DNA of 64,000 bases, taken from contig NZ_CP154826.1 of the NCBI RefSeq assembly GCF_039613825.1, forward strand, positions 1,860,001 through 1,924,000. Reading direction: 5' to 3'. The notes under the pieces were generated by a model that saw only the letters and a program-made list of their open reading frames with translations, searched no databases and was not told the origin of the DNA. The position numbers and the translations under genes are program-made. How positions within the stretch are numbered: position 1 is the first letter of the stretch; each line of letters opens with the position of its first letter. This document shows positions 7,901 through 16,538 of the stretch, piece after piece. The DNA comes from Diaminobutyricibacter sp. McL0608. GTDB lineage: Bacteria; Actinomycetota; Actinomycetes; Actinomycetales; Microbacteriaceae.

Positions 7901-8439
7901 GCATCGACGACCCGAGCTACCTGGTCGGCGTGCCCGACGAGTTCCAGCGGCTCTGGACTCCGCATCGCATGGTGTACATCCAGAACAACCAGCAGCCCGG
8001 TCAGGATGAATGCCCGTTCTGCCACGCTCCGAAGATGAGCGACGAGGATGCTCTCATCGTCGCGCGCGGAACGTTTGCCTACGTGATCCTCAACCTGTTC
8101 CCGTACAACAGCGGGCACCTGCTGGTCTGCCCGTATCGGCACGTTGCGATGTATGACGAGGCGACGCCCGAGGAGGTCGCCGAGATCGGGAGCCTGACGC
8201 AGACCGCGATGCGCGTCATCACGCAGGTCTCGCACAACGACGGCTTCAACATCGGGATCAACCAGGGCGCAGTCGCGGGCGCCGGAATCGCCGGGCACCT
8301 GCACCAGCACATCGTTCCCCGATGGGCGCAGGATGCCAACTTCTTCCCGATCATCGCGAGGACGAAGGCACTTCCACAGCTGCTCGGAGACGTGCGGGCA
8401 GCGATCGCGGCGGCATGGCCGTCGCACCCCGACGAGTAG
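7888..8439 (+). CDS. HIT-family protein, probable Ap4A phosphorylase
   Basis: The 183-residue protein carries the histidine-triad motif HLHQHIV (His137, His139, His141) and a CPFC metal-binding pair at 42-45. HIT enzymes cleave or transfer nucleotide phosphates through a covalent nucleotidyl-histidine. The mycobacterial gene in the same position after thrS (Rv2613c) encodes a diadenosine tetraphosphate phosphorylase, so that activity is the best inference. Ap4A is made by aminoacyl-tRNA synthetases, which gives the thrS overlap a functional sense. It starts inside the thrS 3' end (ATG 7888) and must be on the thrS message. Confidence 0.88.
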   Translation: MARLSIDDPSYLVGVPDEFQRLWTPHRMVYIQNNQQPGQDECPFCHAPKMSDEDALIVARGTFAYVILNLFPYNSGHLLVCPYRHVAMYDEATPEEVAEIGSLTQTAMRVITQVSHNDGFNIGINQGAVAGAGIAGHLHQHIVPRWAQDANFFPIIARTKALPQLLGDVRAAIAAAWPSHPDE

Positions 8440-8442
8440 AAT
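8437..8442 (+). promoter_or_regulatory. Candidate -10 (TAGAAT) for pdxST
   Basis: TAGAAT overlaps the stop codon of the HIT gene, 81 bases before pdxS. The leader between contains a GC-rich inverted repeat near 8460-8480. No PdxR regulator gene is nearby. Confidence 0.4.
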
Positions 8443-8523
8443 CGTCACAGCGTAGTTCCCGCCGCAGCGGCGCCGGAACAGATCAGCGTGCCGCGCGAGG
8501 CAGCGGCACCAGGAGAGGACACA

Positions 8524-9426
8524 GTGAGCGAGACAACCACCGCCGAACAGTTCGGTTCGAGCCGCGTCAAGCGAGGGCTCGCCGAGATGCTGAAGGGCGG
8601 CGTCATCATGGACGTCGTGACGCCCGAGCAGGCGCGCATCGCAGAAGATGCCGGTGCAGTCGCGGTCATGGCGCTCGAGCGCGTTCCGGCTGACATCCGG
8701 TCGCAGGGCGGCGTCGCGCGTATGAGCGATCCCGATCTGATCGAGGCGATCATCGCCGAGGTGTCCATCCCGGTGATGGCGAAGGCTCGCATCGGCCACT
8801 TCGTCGAGGCGCAGGTGCTGCAGGCGCTCGACGTCGACTACATCGACGAGTCCGAGGTGCTGAGTCCTGCCGACTACGTCAACCACATCGACAAGTGGGG
8901 CTTCACCGTCCCATTCGTCTGCGGTGCGACGAACCTGGGCGAGGCGCTCCGCCGCATCAACGAAGGCGCTGCCATGATCCGCTCGAAGGGCGAAGCCGGT
9001 ACCGGTGACGTGTCTGAGGCGACCAAGCACATCCGCAAGATCAAGGGCGAGATCGCGGCCCTCAGCTCGATGAGCAAAGACGAGCTGTACGTCGCTGCCA
9101 AGGAGCTCCAGGCGCCGTACGACCTCGTGGTCGAGGTCGCGGAGACAGGCAAGCTCCCCGTCGTGCTGTTCACCGCAGGTGGCGTCGCGACGCCCGCCGA
9201 CGCGGCGATGATGATGCAGCTCGGCGCTGACGGCGTGTTCGTCGGCTCGGGTATCTTCAAGTCGGGCAACCCGGCTCAGCGTGCGGCGGCCGTCGTCAAG
9301 GCGACGACGTTCTACGACGACCCGTCGGTCATCGCTGAGGTCTCCCGCGGACTGGGCGAAGCGATGGTCGGCATCAACGTCTCCGACCTGGCCGCCCCGC
9401 ACCGCCTCGCAGAGCGTGGCTGGTAG
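8524..9426 (+). CDS. pdxS: Pyridoxal 5'-phosphate synthase subunit PdxS
   Basis: The 300-residue synthase subunit of the DXP-independent vitamin B6 pathway condenses ribose 5-phosphate, glyceraldehyde 3-phosphate and ammonia to PLP. The family segments are intact: [17 protein letters not shown] near the start, [21 protein letters not shown] with an active-site lysine, and the phosphate-binding [14 protein letters not shown]. Twelve of these subunits form a ring that binds twelve PdxT. GTG 8524 is chosen because AGGAGAGG lies 7 bases upstream; an in-frame ATG at 8488 is less likely. The stop overlaps pdxT. Confidence 0.97.
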   Translation: MSETTTAEQFGSSRVKRGLAEMLKGGVIMDVVTPEQARIAEDAGAVAVMALERVPADIRSQGGVARMSDPDLIEAIIAEVSIPVMAKARIGHFVEAQVLQALDVDYIDESEVLSPADYVNHIDKWGFTVPFVCGATNLGEALRRINEGAAMIRSKGEAGTGDVSEATKHIRKIKGEIAALSSMSKDELYVAAKELQAPYDLVVEVAETGKLPVVLFTAGGVATPADAAMMMQLGADGVFVGSGIFKSGNPAQRAAAVVKATTFYDDPSVIAEVSRGLGEAMVGINVSDLAAPHRLAERGW

Positions 9427-10033
9427 CCCAGACGCGCCACAGGCGCCGCGTGTCGGAGTGCTTGCACTCCAGGGCGATTTCCGGGAGCACATCTCGGTGC
9501 TGCACGGACTGGGGGCGGATGCCGTCCCCGTCCGTCGCGCATCCGAACTGGCGGACGTCGCGGGTCTGGTCATCCCGGGCGGCGAGTCCAGCGTCATGGA
9601 CAAGCTGGCCCGGACCTTCGGTCTCGCCCAGCCGCTGAAAGATGCGATCGCCGGGGGACTTCCGGTCTACGGAACGTGCGCCGGCCTGATCATGCTGGCG
9701 GACACCATCCTCGACGCCATCCGGGGCCAGGAGAGCCTCGGGGGCCTCGACGTGGTCGTGCGTCGTAACGCGTTCGGCTCCCAGCTCGACTCGTTCGAAA
9801 CCGATCTGGACATTCCCGCGGTGGGCGACGAGCCGATGCACGCCGTGTTCATCCGGGCACCCATCGTCGAGAGCGTCGGGCCGGCCGCGACACCGTTGGC
9901 GACTCTGGCCGACGGGCGGGTCGTCGCCGTGGAGCAGGGCAATCTGATCGGAACATCGTTCCACCCCGAGATGACAGGGGACACCCGGTTCCACAAGTAC
10001 TTCCTGCGGCGCGTCACTGAACGAGCAGCCTGA
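9416..10033 (+). CDS. pdxT: Pyridoxal 5'-phosphate synthase glutaminase subunit PdxT
   Basis: The 205-residue class I glutamine amidotransferase hydrolyses glutamine and channels ammonia to PdxS. It shows [10 protein letters not shown] at the N terminus, the IPGGESS glutamine-binding loop (53-59), the nucleophile Cys88 in YGTCAG and the catalytic HPE near the C terminus. GTG 9416 overlaps the last codons of pdxS by 11 bases, typical of coupled translation. A later GTG at 9458 would cut into the first strand and is rejected. Confidence 0.95.
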   Translation: MAGSPDAPQAPRVGVLALQGDFREHISVLHGLGADAVPVRRASELADVAGLVIPGGESSVMDKLARTFGLAQPLKDAIAGGLPVYGTCAGLIMLADTILDAIRGQESLGGLDVVVRRNAFGSQLDSFETDLDIPAVGDEPMHAVFIRAPIVESVGPAATPLATLADGRVVAVEQGNLIGTSFHPEMTGDTRFHKYFLRRVTERAA

Positions 10034-10049
10034 GGCTTCGAGCGCGCTC

Positions 10050-10055
10050 TACAAT
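10050..10055 (+). promoter_or_regulatory. Candidate -10 (TACAAT) for yebC-ruvCAB
   Basis: TACAAT lies in the 55-base gap between pdxT and yebC, 33 bases before the yebC start and upstream of a TTAGGGAG ribosome binding site. The -35 region is weak. Confidence 0.45.
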
Positions 10056-10088
10056 GGACAGGATCTTCAGAAGTAGTTAGGGAGCAAC

Positions 10089-10847
10089 GTGTCCGGGCAT
10101 TCCAAATGGGCGACCACCAAGCACAAGAAGGCCGTGATCGACCAGCGGCGCGCGAAGTCTTTCGCAAAGCTGATCAAGAACATCGAGGTCGCTGCGAAGA
10201 TCGGCGGCGCCGATCTCTCCGGTAACCCGACGCTCGTCGACGCGGTGCAGAAGGCCAAGAAGACGTCGGTCCCGAACGACAACATCGATCGCGCGATTAA
10301 GCGCGGTGCCGGCCTCACGGGCGAGAGCATCGACTACACGACGATCCTGTACGAGGGCTACGGCCCCAACGGCGTCGCCCTGCTGATCGAGTGCCTCACC
10401 GACAACCGGAACCGCGCCGCCGCGGACGTCCGCACGGCGATGACGCGTAATGGCGGCACCATGGCCGACCCGGGCAGCGTCGCCTACAACTTCCACCGCA
10501 AGGGTGTCATCGTTGTGCCCCAGGCTGACGGCGTCTCCGAAGACGACGTCCTGCTCGCCGTCCTCGATGCCGGAGCAGAAGAAGTCACCTCTCGCGAAGA
10601 ATCCTTCGAGGTGGTGACCGACCCGTCCGCCCTGGTCGCGACGCGAACCGCACTGCAGGATTCGGGAATCGACTACGACAGTGCCGACGTCGAGTTCGTC
10701 GCGTCGATCCAGGTCGAAGGCGACGCCGAGACGGCACGCAAGGTCTTCCGTCTCATCGACGCGCTCGAAGACTCCGACGACGTGCAGAACGTGTACACCA
10801 ACCTCGATCTCTCGGCCGAGGTCCAGGCCGAGCTCGAGGCAGAGTAG
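10089..10847 (+). CDS. yebC: YebC/PmpR-family protein
   Basis: The 252-residue protein begins with the family signature [14 protein letters not shown] and has the expected three-domain length (240-255). Members of this family act either as DNA-binding regulators or, in more recent work, as factors that relieve ribosome stalling at proline stretches; the sequence does not decide between them. It begins with GTG after a GGGAG site and sits directly before ruvCAB, an arrangement conserved widely in bacteria. Confidence 0.95.
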   Translation: MSGHSKWATTKHKKAVIDQRRAKSFAKLIKNIEVAAKIGGADLSGNPTLVDAVQKAKKTSVPNDNIDRAIKRGAGLTGESIDYTTILYEGYGPNGVALLIECLTDNRNRAAADVRTAMTRNGGTMADPGSVAYNFHRKGVIVVPQADGVSEDDVLLAVLDAGAEEVTSREESFEVVTDPSALVATRTALQDSGIDYDSADVEFVASIQVEGDAETARKVFRLIDALEDSDDVQNVYTNLDLSAEVQAELEAE

Positions 10848-10857
10848 AACCCGGCCG

Positions 10858-11448
10858 ATGCCGCTCCGTGTGCTCGGCATCGACCCGGGGCTGACCCGCT
10901 GCGGTGTCGGCATCGTCGACGTCGAGCCGAACCGCACTGCGCGGCTGGTAGAGGTGCTCGTCATCCGGACGCCGCCGACCATGCCGCTCGAGGAGCGGCT
11001 GCTCGCGGTCGGCGACGGTATCGCAGAACTGCTCGACCGGCACCAGCCGCAGGCGGTCGCCATCGAGCGTGTCTTCGCACAGCACAACCTCAGGACTGTG
11101 ATGGGCACGGCTCAGGTCAGCGGCGTGGCGCTGCACGCCGCCGCCAAGCGGGGCCTTCCCGTCGCATTGCACACCCCCAGCGAGGTCAAGGCGGCCATCA
11201 CCGGATACGGTTCGGCCGACAAGAAGCAGGTGCAGGCGATGGTCGCACGGATTCTCGGGCTCACCGAGGTGCCGAAGCCGGCGGATGCGGCTGATGCGCT
11301 GGCGATCGCGATCTGCCATGCGTGGCGGGGCGGCGGCGCGCAGCCCGGAGCATCCGGCTCCGCGACGCTGACTCCTGCGCAGGCGGCGTGGCACGCCGCG
11401 GAGCGTTCCAGCCGCGCGTCGGCGGTGCCCCGTAGGCTGGCCAAGTGA
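10858..11448 (+). CDS. ruvC: Crossover junction endodeoxyribonuclease RuvC
   Basis: The 196-residue Holliday-junction resolvase has its four acidic catalytic residues in place: Asp9 in GIDPG, Glu70 in AIERVF, and Asp143/Asp146 in PADAADALA. It acts as a dimer with RuvAB, nicking two symmetric strands of a four-way junction. The C-terminal ~40 residues are a low-complexity Gly/Ala/Ser tail. ATG 10858 fits the family N terminus (RVLGIDPG). Ten bases separate it from yebC, and its stop overlaps the ruvA start as GTGA. Confidence 0.96.
   Translation: MPLRVLGIDPGLTRCGVGIVDVEPNRTARLVEVLVIRTPPTMPLEERLLAVGDGIAELLDRHQPQAVAIERVFAQHNLRTVMGTAQVSGVALHAAAKRGLPVALHTPSEVKAAITGYGSADKKQVQAMVARILGLTEVPKPADAADALAIAICHAWRGGGAQPGASGSATLTPAQAAWHAAERSSRASAVPRRLAK
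11433..11438 (+). promoter_or_regulatory. Candidate internal -10 (TAGGCT) for ruvAB
   Basis: TAGGCT sits inside the last codons of ruvC, 6 bases before the ruvA GTG. It could give a separate leaderless ruvAB transcript. The hexamer is the same as those before aroQ and rpe. Confidence 0.4.
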
Positions 11449-12065
11449 TTTCATCCCTTCGTGGCACGGTCCTCGCCATCAGCGGCGGCTCGATCGTGAT
11501 CGAGGTCGGTGGCGTCGGATTCTCGGTCCAGGTCACTCCCGATCACGCGCTCTCGTTGCGAGTCGGAGACGAGGCCCTGGTACTCACGTCGCTCATCGTG
11601 CGCGAAGACGCTCTGTCGCTTTTCGGGTTCTCCGATGGGGAGCAGCTCCAGGTCTTCGACCTGCTCACCGGCGTCTCGGGCGTCGGACCGAAGTCAGCCA
11701 TCGGAGTCCTCTCTGTACTCTCGCCCGAGCAGATCGCTGAAGCGGTGACTGCCGAGGACGACGCGCCCTTCCGCAAGGTTTCCGGCATCGGACCGAAGAC
11801 GGCGAAGCTGATCGTGGTCTCCCTGTCCGGCAAGCTCGCCGTCACGCGTCGCGCTCCACGCGCGGCCGCCGCCGCACCCCCTTCGTCTCTCAGCGAGAGC
11901 GTCCTCATCGCGCTCGTGGGTCTCGGCTGGCCGGAGAAGACCGCATCCGATGCGATCGCGGACGCGGTCGCCGAGACGGACGAGTCGGCGCGCGACAATG
12001 TCCAGTCGTTGCTGCGGCTCACCCTGTCCAGGCTCGGTCCCGGTCAGTCTGCGGCGCGGAGGTGA
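11445..12065 (+). CDS. ruvA: Holliday junction branch migration protein RuvA
   Basis: The 206-residue protein has the N-terminal OB-fold ([12 protein letters not shown]), two helix-hairpin-helix motifs ([13 protein letters not shown] and [10 protein letters not shown]) that bind junction DNA, a flexible Ala/Pro linker, and the C-terminal three-helix domain ([15 protein letters not shown]) that contacts RuvB. Tetramers hold the four-way junction open. It starts with GTG overlapping the ruvC stop and ends overlapping the ruvB start, so ruvC-A-B are translationally coupled. Confidence 0.97.
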   Translation: MISSLRGTVLAISGGSIVIEVGGVGFSVQVTPDHALSLRVGDEALVLTSLIVREDALSLFGFSDGEQLQVFDLLTGVSGVGPKSAIGVLSVLSPEQIAEAVTAEDDAPFRKVSGIGPKTAKLIVVSLSGKLAVTRRAPRAAAAAPPSSLSESVLIALVGLGWPEKTASDAIADAVAETDESARDNVQSLLRLTLSRLGPGQSAARR

Positions 12066-13096
12066 CCGTGGCAGACCAGAACGATCTCACCGCGCCCGAA
12101 CTCGAGTCCGAGTCTGAGCTCGCCTTCGAGGGCGCCCTCCGACCGCGCTCGCTCGCCGAGTTCGTCGGTCAGGCCAAAGTCCGGGGGCAGTTGCAGCTGC
12201 TCCTCACCGCAGCGAAGATGCAGGACCGAACCGCGGATCACATCCTGCTCGCCGGCCCCCCGGGACTCGGCAAGACCACGCTCGCGATGATCGTGGCCCA
12301 CGAGAGCGGGCGCCCGCTGCGGATGTCGAGTGGCCCGGCGATCCAGCACGCCGGCGACCTGGCCGCTCTGCTCTCCTCGCTCACGCCCGGCGAAGTGCTC
12401 TTCATCGACGAGATCCACCGTATGGCGCGATCCGCCGAAGAGATGCTCTACCTCGCGATGGAAGACTTCCGTATCGACATCATGGTCGGCAAAGGGGCCG
12501 GCGCCACTTCGATCCCGCTCGACCTCGCTCCGTTCACCCTCGTCGGCGCAACGACCCGATCGGGTCTGCTGCCCAACCCCCTCCGAGACCGGTTCGGCTT
12601 CACGGCCCACCTCGAGTTCTACGACGAGTCCGAACTCGCCCAGGTGCTCACCCGCGCTGCCGTCATGCTCGATTTCGAGATCGACGGCGAGGCGCTGGCC
12701 GAGATCGCCGGCCGGTGCCGTGGGACTCCTCGTATCGCCAATCGCCTGCTGCGCCGCGTTCGAGATTTCGCACTGGTGCACGGGGGAGAGGCGGACGTTC
12801 ACGCGGTCAGGTCCGCACTGGAGCTGTACGACGTCGACCCGCTGGGTCTCGACAGGCTCGACCGTGCTGTTCTCCAGGCGATCCTCGAGCGTTTCGACGG
12901 CGGTCCCGTAGGCCTCAACACGCTTGCAGTCTCGGTCGGCGAAGAGGCGGAAACCATCGAGTCCGTCGTCGAGCCGTTCCTCGTTCGCATCGGACTTCTG
13001 TCCCGCACTCCGCGGGGACGGGTGGCCACACCGGCGGCCTGGCGACACTTCGGCGCAGCGCACTCACAGCAACCATCCCTCATGGATGACCTATAA
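12062..13096 (+). CDS. ruvB: Holliday junction branch migration helicase RuvB
   Basis: The 344-residue AAA+ motor drives branch migration as a hexamer around DNA. Visible elements are the N-terminal [12 protein letters not shown], Walker A GPPGLGKT, Walker B LFIDEIHR, sensor 1 GATTRSG, the arginine finger region LRDRFG, and the C-terminal winged helix with the GR-rich TPRGRVAT end. GTG 12062 overlaps the ruvA stop; a second GTG at 12068 is also possible and changes the protein by two residues. Confidence 0.97.
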   Translation: MTVADQNDLTAPELESESELAFEGALRPRSLAEFVGQAKVRGQLQLLLTAAKMQDRTADHILLAGPPGLGKTTLAMIVAHESGRPLRMSSGPAIQHAGDLAALLSSLTPGEVLFIDEIHRMARSAEEMLYLAMEDFRIDIMVGKGAGATSIPLDLAPFTLVGATTRSGLLPNPLRDRFGFTAHLEFYDESELAQVLTRAAVMLDFEIDGEALAEIAGRCRGTPRIANRLLRRVRDFALVHGGEADVHAVRSALELYDVDPLGLDRLDRAVLQAILERFDGGPVGLNTLAVSVGEEAETIESVVEPFLVRIGLLSRTPRGRVATPAAWRHFGAAHSQQPSLMDDL

Positions 13097-13097
13097 T
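13092..13097 (+). promoter_or_regulatory. Candidate -10 (TATAAT) for yajC-secDF
   Basis: A consensus TATAAT overlaps the ruvB stop codon, 79 bases before yajC. The -35 position is not close to consensus. This would separate the Sec genes from the ruv genes transcriptionally. Confidence 0.5.
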
Positions 13098-13176
13098 TCA
13101 GACTGGCCCATCGGCCACTCACAAATAAGCAGGGTGTCTCCTCGTGCGGCGCCCTCTGGAAGGCCCCAAACTTTTC

Positions 13177-13572
13177 ATGGATCCGTTAACTATTGTCATG
13201 CTGGTCGTCCTGGCCGGCCTGGTGTTCTTCATGTTCCGCAACAGCCGCAAGCGTCAGCGCGACGCGGCTGCGCTTCGCGACAAGATCGTTCCCGGTGCTG
13301 ACGTCATGCTCAACTTCGGTGTCTACGGCAAACTGCTCTCGATCGACGAAGACACGAACGAAGCCCTTGTCGAGACGACGCCGGGCACCGTTCTCAAGGT
13401 CCACCGCCAGGTCATCGCCCGGGTCGTCGAGCCCAAGGAGATCGAGCCTGAGGTCGAGTCCTCAACTGAGCCCGAGCTGAACGAAGACCACGCCATCCCA
13501 CTCTCCGAGCCTGAGTTCGGCGAGCGGATCGACGACGTGGCCAAGAAGCCCGGCGCGAAGAGCGACGACTGA
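13177..13572 (+). CDS. yajC: Preprotein translocase subunit YajC
   Basis: The 131-residue membrane protein has a single N-terminal helix (DPLTIVMLVVLAGLVFF), a basic FRNSRKRQ segment and a soluble domain with the family features VPGADVMLNFGVYGKL and VHRQVIARVV. The C-terminal ~45 residues are acidic. YajC associates with SecDF and supports SecYEG-driven export. ATG 13177 is preferred over an upstream GTG at 13144, which would put charged residues before the helix. Confidence 0.92.
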   Translation: MDPLTIVMLVVLAGLVFFMFRNSRKRQRDAAALRDKIVPGADVMLNFGVYGKLLSIDEDTNEALVETTPGTVLKVHRQVIARVVEPKEIEPEVESSTEPELNEDHAIPLSEPEFGERIDDVAKKPGAKSDD

Positions 13573-13586
13573 CCCCATTCCCTTGT

Positions 13587-13614
13587 GTGCCCACGTCTTA
13601 TGAGGCGTGGGCAC
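13587..13614 (+). terminator. Hairpin between yajC and secD
   Basis: GTGCCCACG pairs with CGTGGGCAC in a perfect 9-bp stem around a 10-base loop. It follows yajC by 14 bases and precedes secD by 24. There is no T tract, so it may be an attenuator or RNA-processing element that sets the yajC/secD ratio rather than a full terminator. Confidence 0.55.
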
Positions 13615-13638
13615 GCGCGTAGAAAGCTGAGTTCGTAG

Positions 13639-15378
13639 GTGGCAAAGTCGACCCCGGTCAAGAAAGCCTGGCGTTCGTTGAGTTGGCTCGGTGCGATCAT
13701 CGTCGTGCTGCTCGGCACCCTCATTGCGGGTGTCGTGTTCAGCAATGCGACCCTGATCCCCAAGCTCGCACTCGACCTCGAGGGCGGAACGCAGGTCATC
13801 CTTGCTCCGCAGCTGTCCAACGGCCAGCAGGTCGAACAGCAGCAGCTCGACCAGGCTGTGTCGATCATCCGCCAGCGCATCGACGCGTCCGGAATCTCCG
13901 AGGCGGAGATCAGCACCGAAGGATCGAAGAACATCGTCGTGTCCCTGCCGGGAACGCCTGACGAAGCCACGCTCAACCGCATCAAGTCGAGCGCGAAGCT
14001 CGACTTCCGCCCTGTTCTCGTCGCCGGTGCACCCTCGAACACGGTCGTTGGAGCCGACGGCAAGACGACCCCCGCACCGGCCCCCGCTCCCGGGCTGCAG
14101 TCGACACCGTCGACGAAGCCGACCAACGGAAGCGATGAGGCCTGGGTGACACCCGCGCTTCAGGCCGAGTACGACGCGTTCTCGTGCTCGTCGGACGCAG
14201 CCAAGGTCACCAACGTGGCGCCGACGGACAAGCCGCTCATCACGTGTGACCCCCAGGGGAGGACCAAGTACATCCTCGGCCCGGTCGAGGTTCGCGGTCA
14301 GGACATCAAAGATGCGACGAGCGGCCTCGTGCAGAGCTCGAGCGGTGTCAGCACCGGCCAGTGGGCCGTCAACATCGTCTTCAACGGTGCGGGCACCCAG
14401 GCATTCGCCGACGTGACCACCCGCCTGAACGGCCTGACCGGCGCACAGAACCAGTTCGCGATCGTCCTGGACGGCAAGGTCATCTCGGCGCCCGCGACCC
14501 AGGCTGCGATCACGGATGGCCGGCCCCAGATCACCGGAAACTTCGATCAGACGTCGGCCAAGACCCTGGCGGACCAGCTGAAGTTCGGCGCTCTCCCCTT
14601 CAGCTTCGAGGTCCAGAGCCAGGACACGATCTCCGCCACCCTGGGTTCGTCCCAGCTGCTCAGCGGACTGATCGCAGGCCTCATCGGCCTCATCCTGGTC
14701 ATGATCTACACCCTGTTCCAGTACCGACTGCTCGGTCTGGTGACTATCACGTCGCTTGGCGTGGCAGCGCTGCTGACCTATCTCACGATCTCGCTGCTGT
14801 CGTGGCACTACGGCTACCGGTTGTCCCTGGCCGGCGTAGCGGGCCTCATCGTGGCCATCGGCTTCACCGCAGACTCCTTCATCGTGTACTTCGAACGAAT
14901 CCGTGACGAGCTCCGTGACGGGCGCGGTCTCGAGTCCGCCGTCGAAGCCGGCTGGAAGCGTGCGCAACGCACGATCTACGCCTCGAAGGCAACCAACCTC
15001 CTCGCGGCTGTCGTGCTCTACGTGCTCGCCGCAGCCAACGTGCGCGGCTTCGCGTTCACGCTCGGACTCACCACGATCATCGACGTCCTCGTTGTCGTGC
15101 TCTTCACCCACCCCACCCTCCAGCTGCTGGCCAAGACGAAGTTCTTCAACAGCGGGAGCTCGTGGAGCGGGCTCGATCCCGACGCACTGGGTGCGGTCTA
15201 CCGGGGCGCTGCGCGGTTCCGCGCCCCGTCGGCTGCCGTCAGCGCCGGCAAAGCCGCCTCGAGCAGCAAGGAAGCCGCCAAGCGACAGACGATCGCAGAG
15301 CGCAAGGCCGCTGAGCTCGTCTCGGCGAACTCAGGCAGCAGCAGCACGGATCGATCGAACGACGGGAAGGACTCCTGA
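13639..15378 (+). CDS. secD: Protein translocase subunit SecD
   Basis: The 579-residue membrane protein uses the proton gradient with SecF to pull exported proteins across the membrane. A first membrane segment near residues 15-38 is followed by LDLEGGTQVIL (family motif), a large periplasmic-type domain with an Ala/Pro-rich insertion around residues 135-160, and five further helices near the C terminus, including GFTADSFIVYFERIRDE. The last ~60 residues form a Lys/Ala/Ser-rich cytoplasmic tail. The stop overlaps the secF start by one base (TGATG). Confidence 0.97.
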   Translation: MAKSTPVKKAWRSLSWLGAIIVVLLGTLIAGVVFSNATLIPKLALDLEGGTQVILAPQLSNGQQVEQQQLDQAVSIIRQRIDASGISEAEISTEGSKNIVVSLPGTPDEATLNRIKSSAKLDFRPVLVAGAPSNTVVGADGKTTPAPAPAPGLQSTPSTKPTNGSDEAWVTPALQAEYDAFSCSSDAAKVTNVAPTDKPLITCDPQGRTKYILGPVEVRGQDIKDATSGLVQSSSGVSTGQWAVNIVFNGAGTQAFADVTTRLNGLTGAQNQFAIVLDGKVISAPATQAAITDGRPQITGNFDQTSAKTLADQLKFGALPFSFEVQSQDTISATLGSSQLLSGLIAGLIGLILVMIYTLFQYRLLGLVTITSLGVAALLTYLTISLLSWHYGYRLSLAGVAGLIVAIGFTADSFIVYFERIRDELRDGRGLESAVEAGWKRAQRTIYASKATNLLAAVVLYVLAAANVRGFAFTLGLTTIIDVLVVVLFTHPTLQLLAKTKFFNSGSSWSGLDPDALGAVYRGAARFRAPSAAVSAGKAASSSKEAAKRQTIAERKAAELVSANSGSSSTDRSNDGKDS

Positions 15379-16400
15379 TGGCCGCCAGTCGCCTCACACG
15401 GTTCGGAAACGACCTCTACACCGGCGCTCGCTCGTTCGACTTCGTCGGCAAGCGCAAGATCTGGTACACGATCGCAATCGTGATGGTGATCGCGTCCATC
15501 CTGATTCCCGTCCTCAAGGGCGGATTCAACTTCGGCATCGAGTTCCGCGGCGGATCGCAGTTCCAGATCACGAACGTGCAGACCACGGCGCAGAAACCGG
15601 CTGAGGATGCGGTCGCCAGCGTCGTCCCGGATGCCGTGGTGCACGTCACCAGCGTCAACAACAACGCTGTGCGCGTGCAGACCGACCAGCTCACCGCCGA
15701 CCAGAGCCGTCAGGTCGCGGATGCGCTCGCGAAGGCCTACAACGTGCCCTCGACCGAGGTCGCGTCGTCGTTCATCGGCCCGACCTGGGGTGCTGACGTG
15801 ACCCAGCAGTCCATCCAGGGCCTGGTCGTCTTCCTGCTCCTCGCGTTCATCGCGATGGCCCTGTACTTCCGAACGTGGAAGATGTCGGCTTCGGCGATCA
15901 TTTCGCTGTTCCACGACCTCATCATCACGGCCGGGATCTACGCACTCGTCGGCTTCGAAATCACCCCGGCTACCATGATCGGCTTCCTGACGATCCTCGG
16001 ATACTCGCTGTACGACACGGTCGTCGTGTTCGACAAGGTTCGCGAGAACACTCGCGAAGAGCTCGAGCTGTCACGTCGAACGTTCCCTGAAGCGGTGAAC
16101 CTCGCGGTGAACCAGACTCTTGTGCGCTCGATCAACACGGCTGTCGTGGCCGTTCTGCCTGTCGCGTCGATCCTGTTCATCGGTGCGTTCGCGCTCGGCG
16201 CGGACACGCTCCGAGACATCTCGCTGGCGCTCCTCATCGGAATCATCGTCGGCACATACTCGACGATCTTCCTCGCAGCCCCGATGTACTCGCAGTTCCG
16301 CGAGGGCGAGGCCGCCATCAAGAAACACGACGCCAAGGTGCGCTCGGCCCGTCCGAAGGCTGCAGCCGCGGCCGCTCCGGTGCCCGTCGCAGCCAAGTAG
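15378..16400 (+). CDS. secF: Protein translocase subunit SecF
   Basis: The 340-residue partner of SecD has a first helix, the family motif FGIEFRGGSQFQI and five C-terminal helices with GYSLYDTVVVFDKVREN and the LVRSINT segment. The C-terminal ~25 residues are a basic Ala-rich tail. It forms the SecDF unit of the holotranslocon. Translation starts at the A of the secD TGA, which indicates stoichiometric coupling. Confidence 0.97.
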   Translation: MAASRLTRFGNDLYTGARSFDFVGKRKIWYTIAIVMVIASILIPVLKGGFNFGIEFRGGSQFQITNVQTTAQKPAEDAVASVVPDAVVHVTSVNNNAVRVQTDQLTADQSRQVADALAKAYNVPSTEVASSFIGPTWGADVTQQSIQGLVVFLLLAFIAMALYFRTWKMSASAIISLFHDLIITAGIYALVGFEITPATMIGFLTILGYSLYDTVVVFDKVRENTREELELSRRTFPEAVNLAVNQTLVRSINTAVVAVLPVASILFIGAFALGADTLRDISLALLIGIIVGTYSTIFLAAPMYSQFREGEAAIKKHDAKVRSARPKAAAAAAPVPVAAK

Positions 16401-16425
16401 CGTGGAATAAGGAGCTCGCGTGCAC

Positions 16426-16458
16426 GGTTCTCATCTCGACGGATACGGGATGAGAACC
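16426..16458 (+). terminator. Hairpin after secF
   Basis: GGTTCTCATC and GATGAGAACC form a perfect 10-bp stem around a 13-base loop, 25 bases after the secF stop. No T tract follows. It separates the Sec genes from rel. Confidence 0.6.
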
Positions 16459-16538
16459 GCGCGCGTAGCGCTCCTGCAGGTCTGCTCAGCAGGCTGCACC
16501 GGCGGTACCCGCGATAATAGAAGACGGGAGGCACGCTG

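Noticed and set aside
7681-9603. 640-codon minus-strand frame opposite the HIT gene and pdxS
   Set aside because: Both plus-strand genes are certain; the antisense translation shows only compositional bias.
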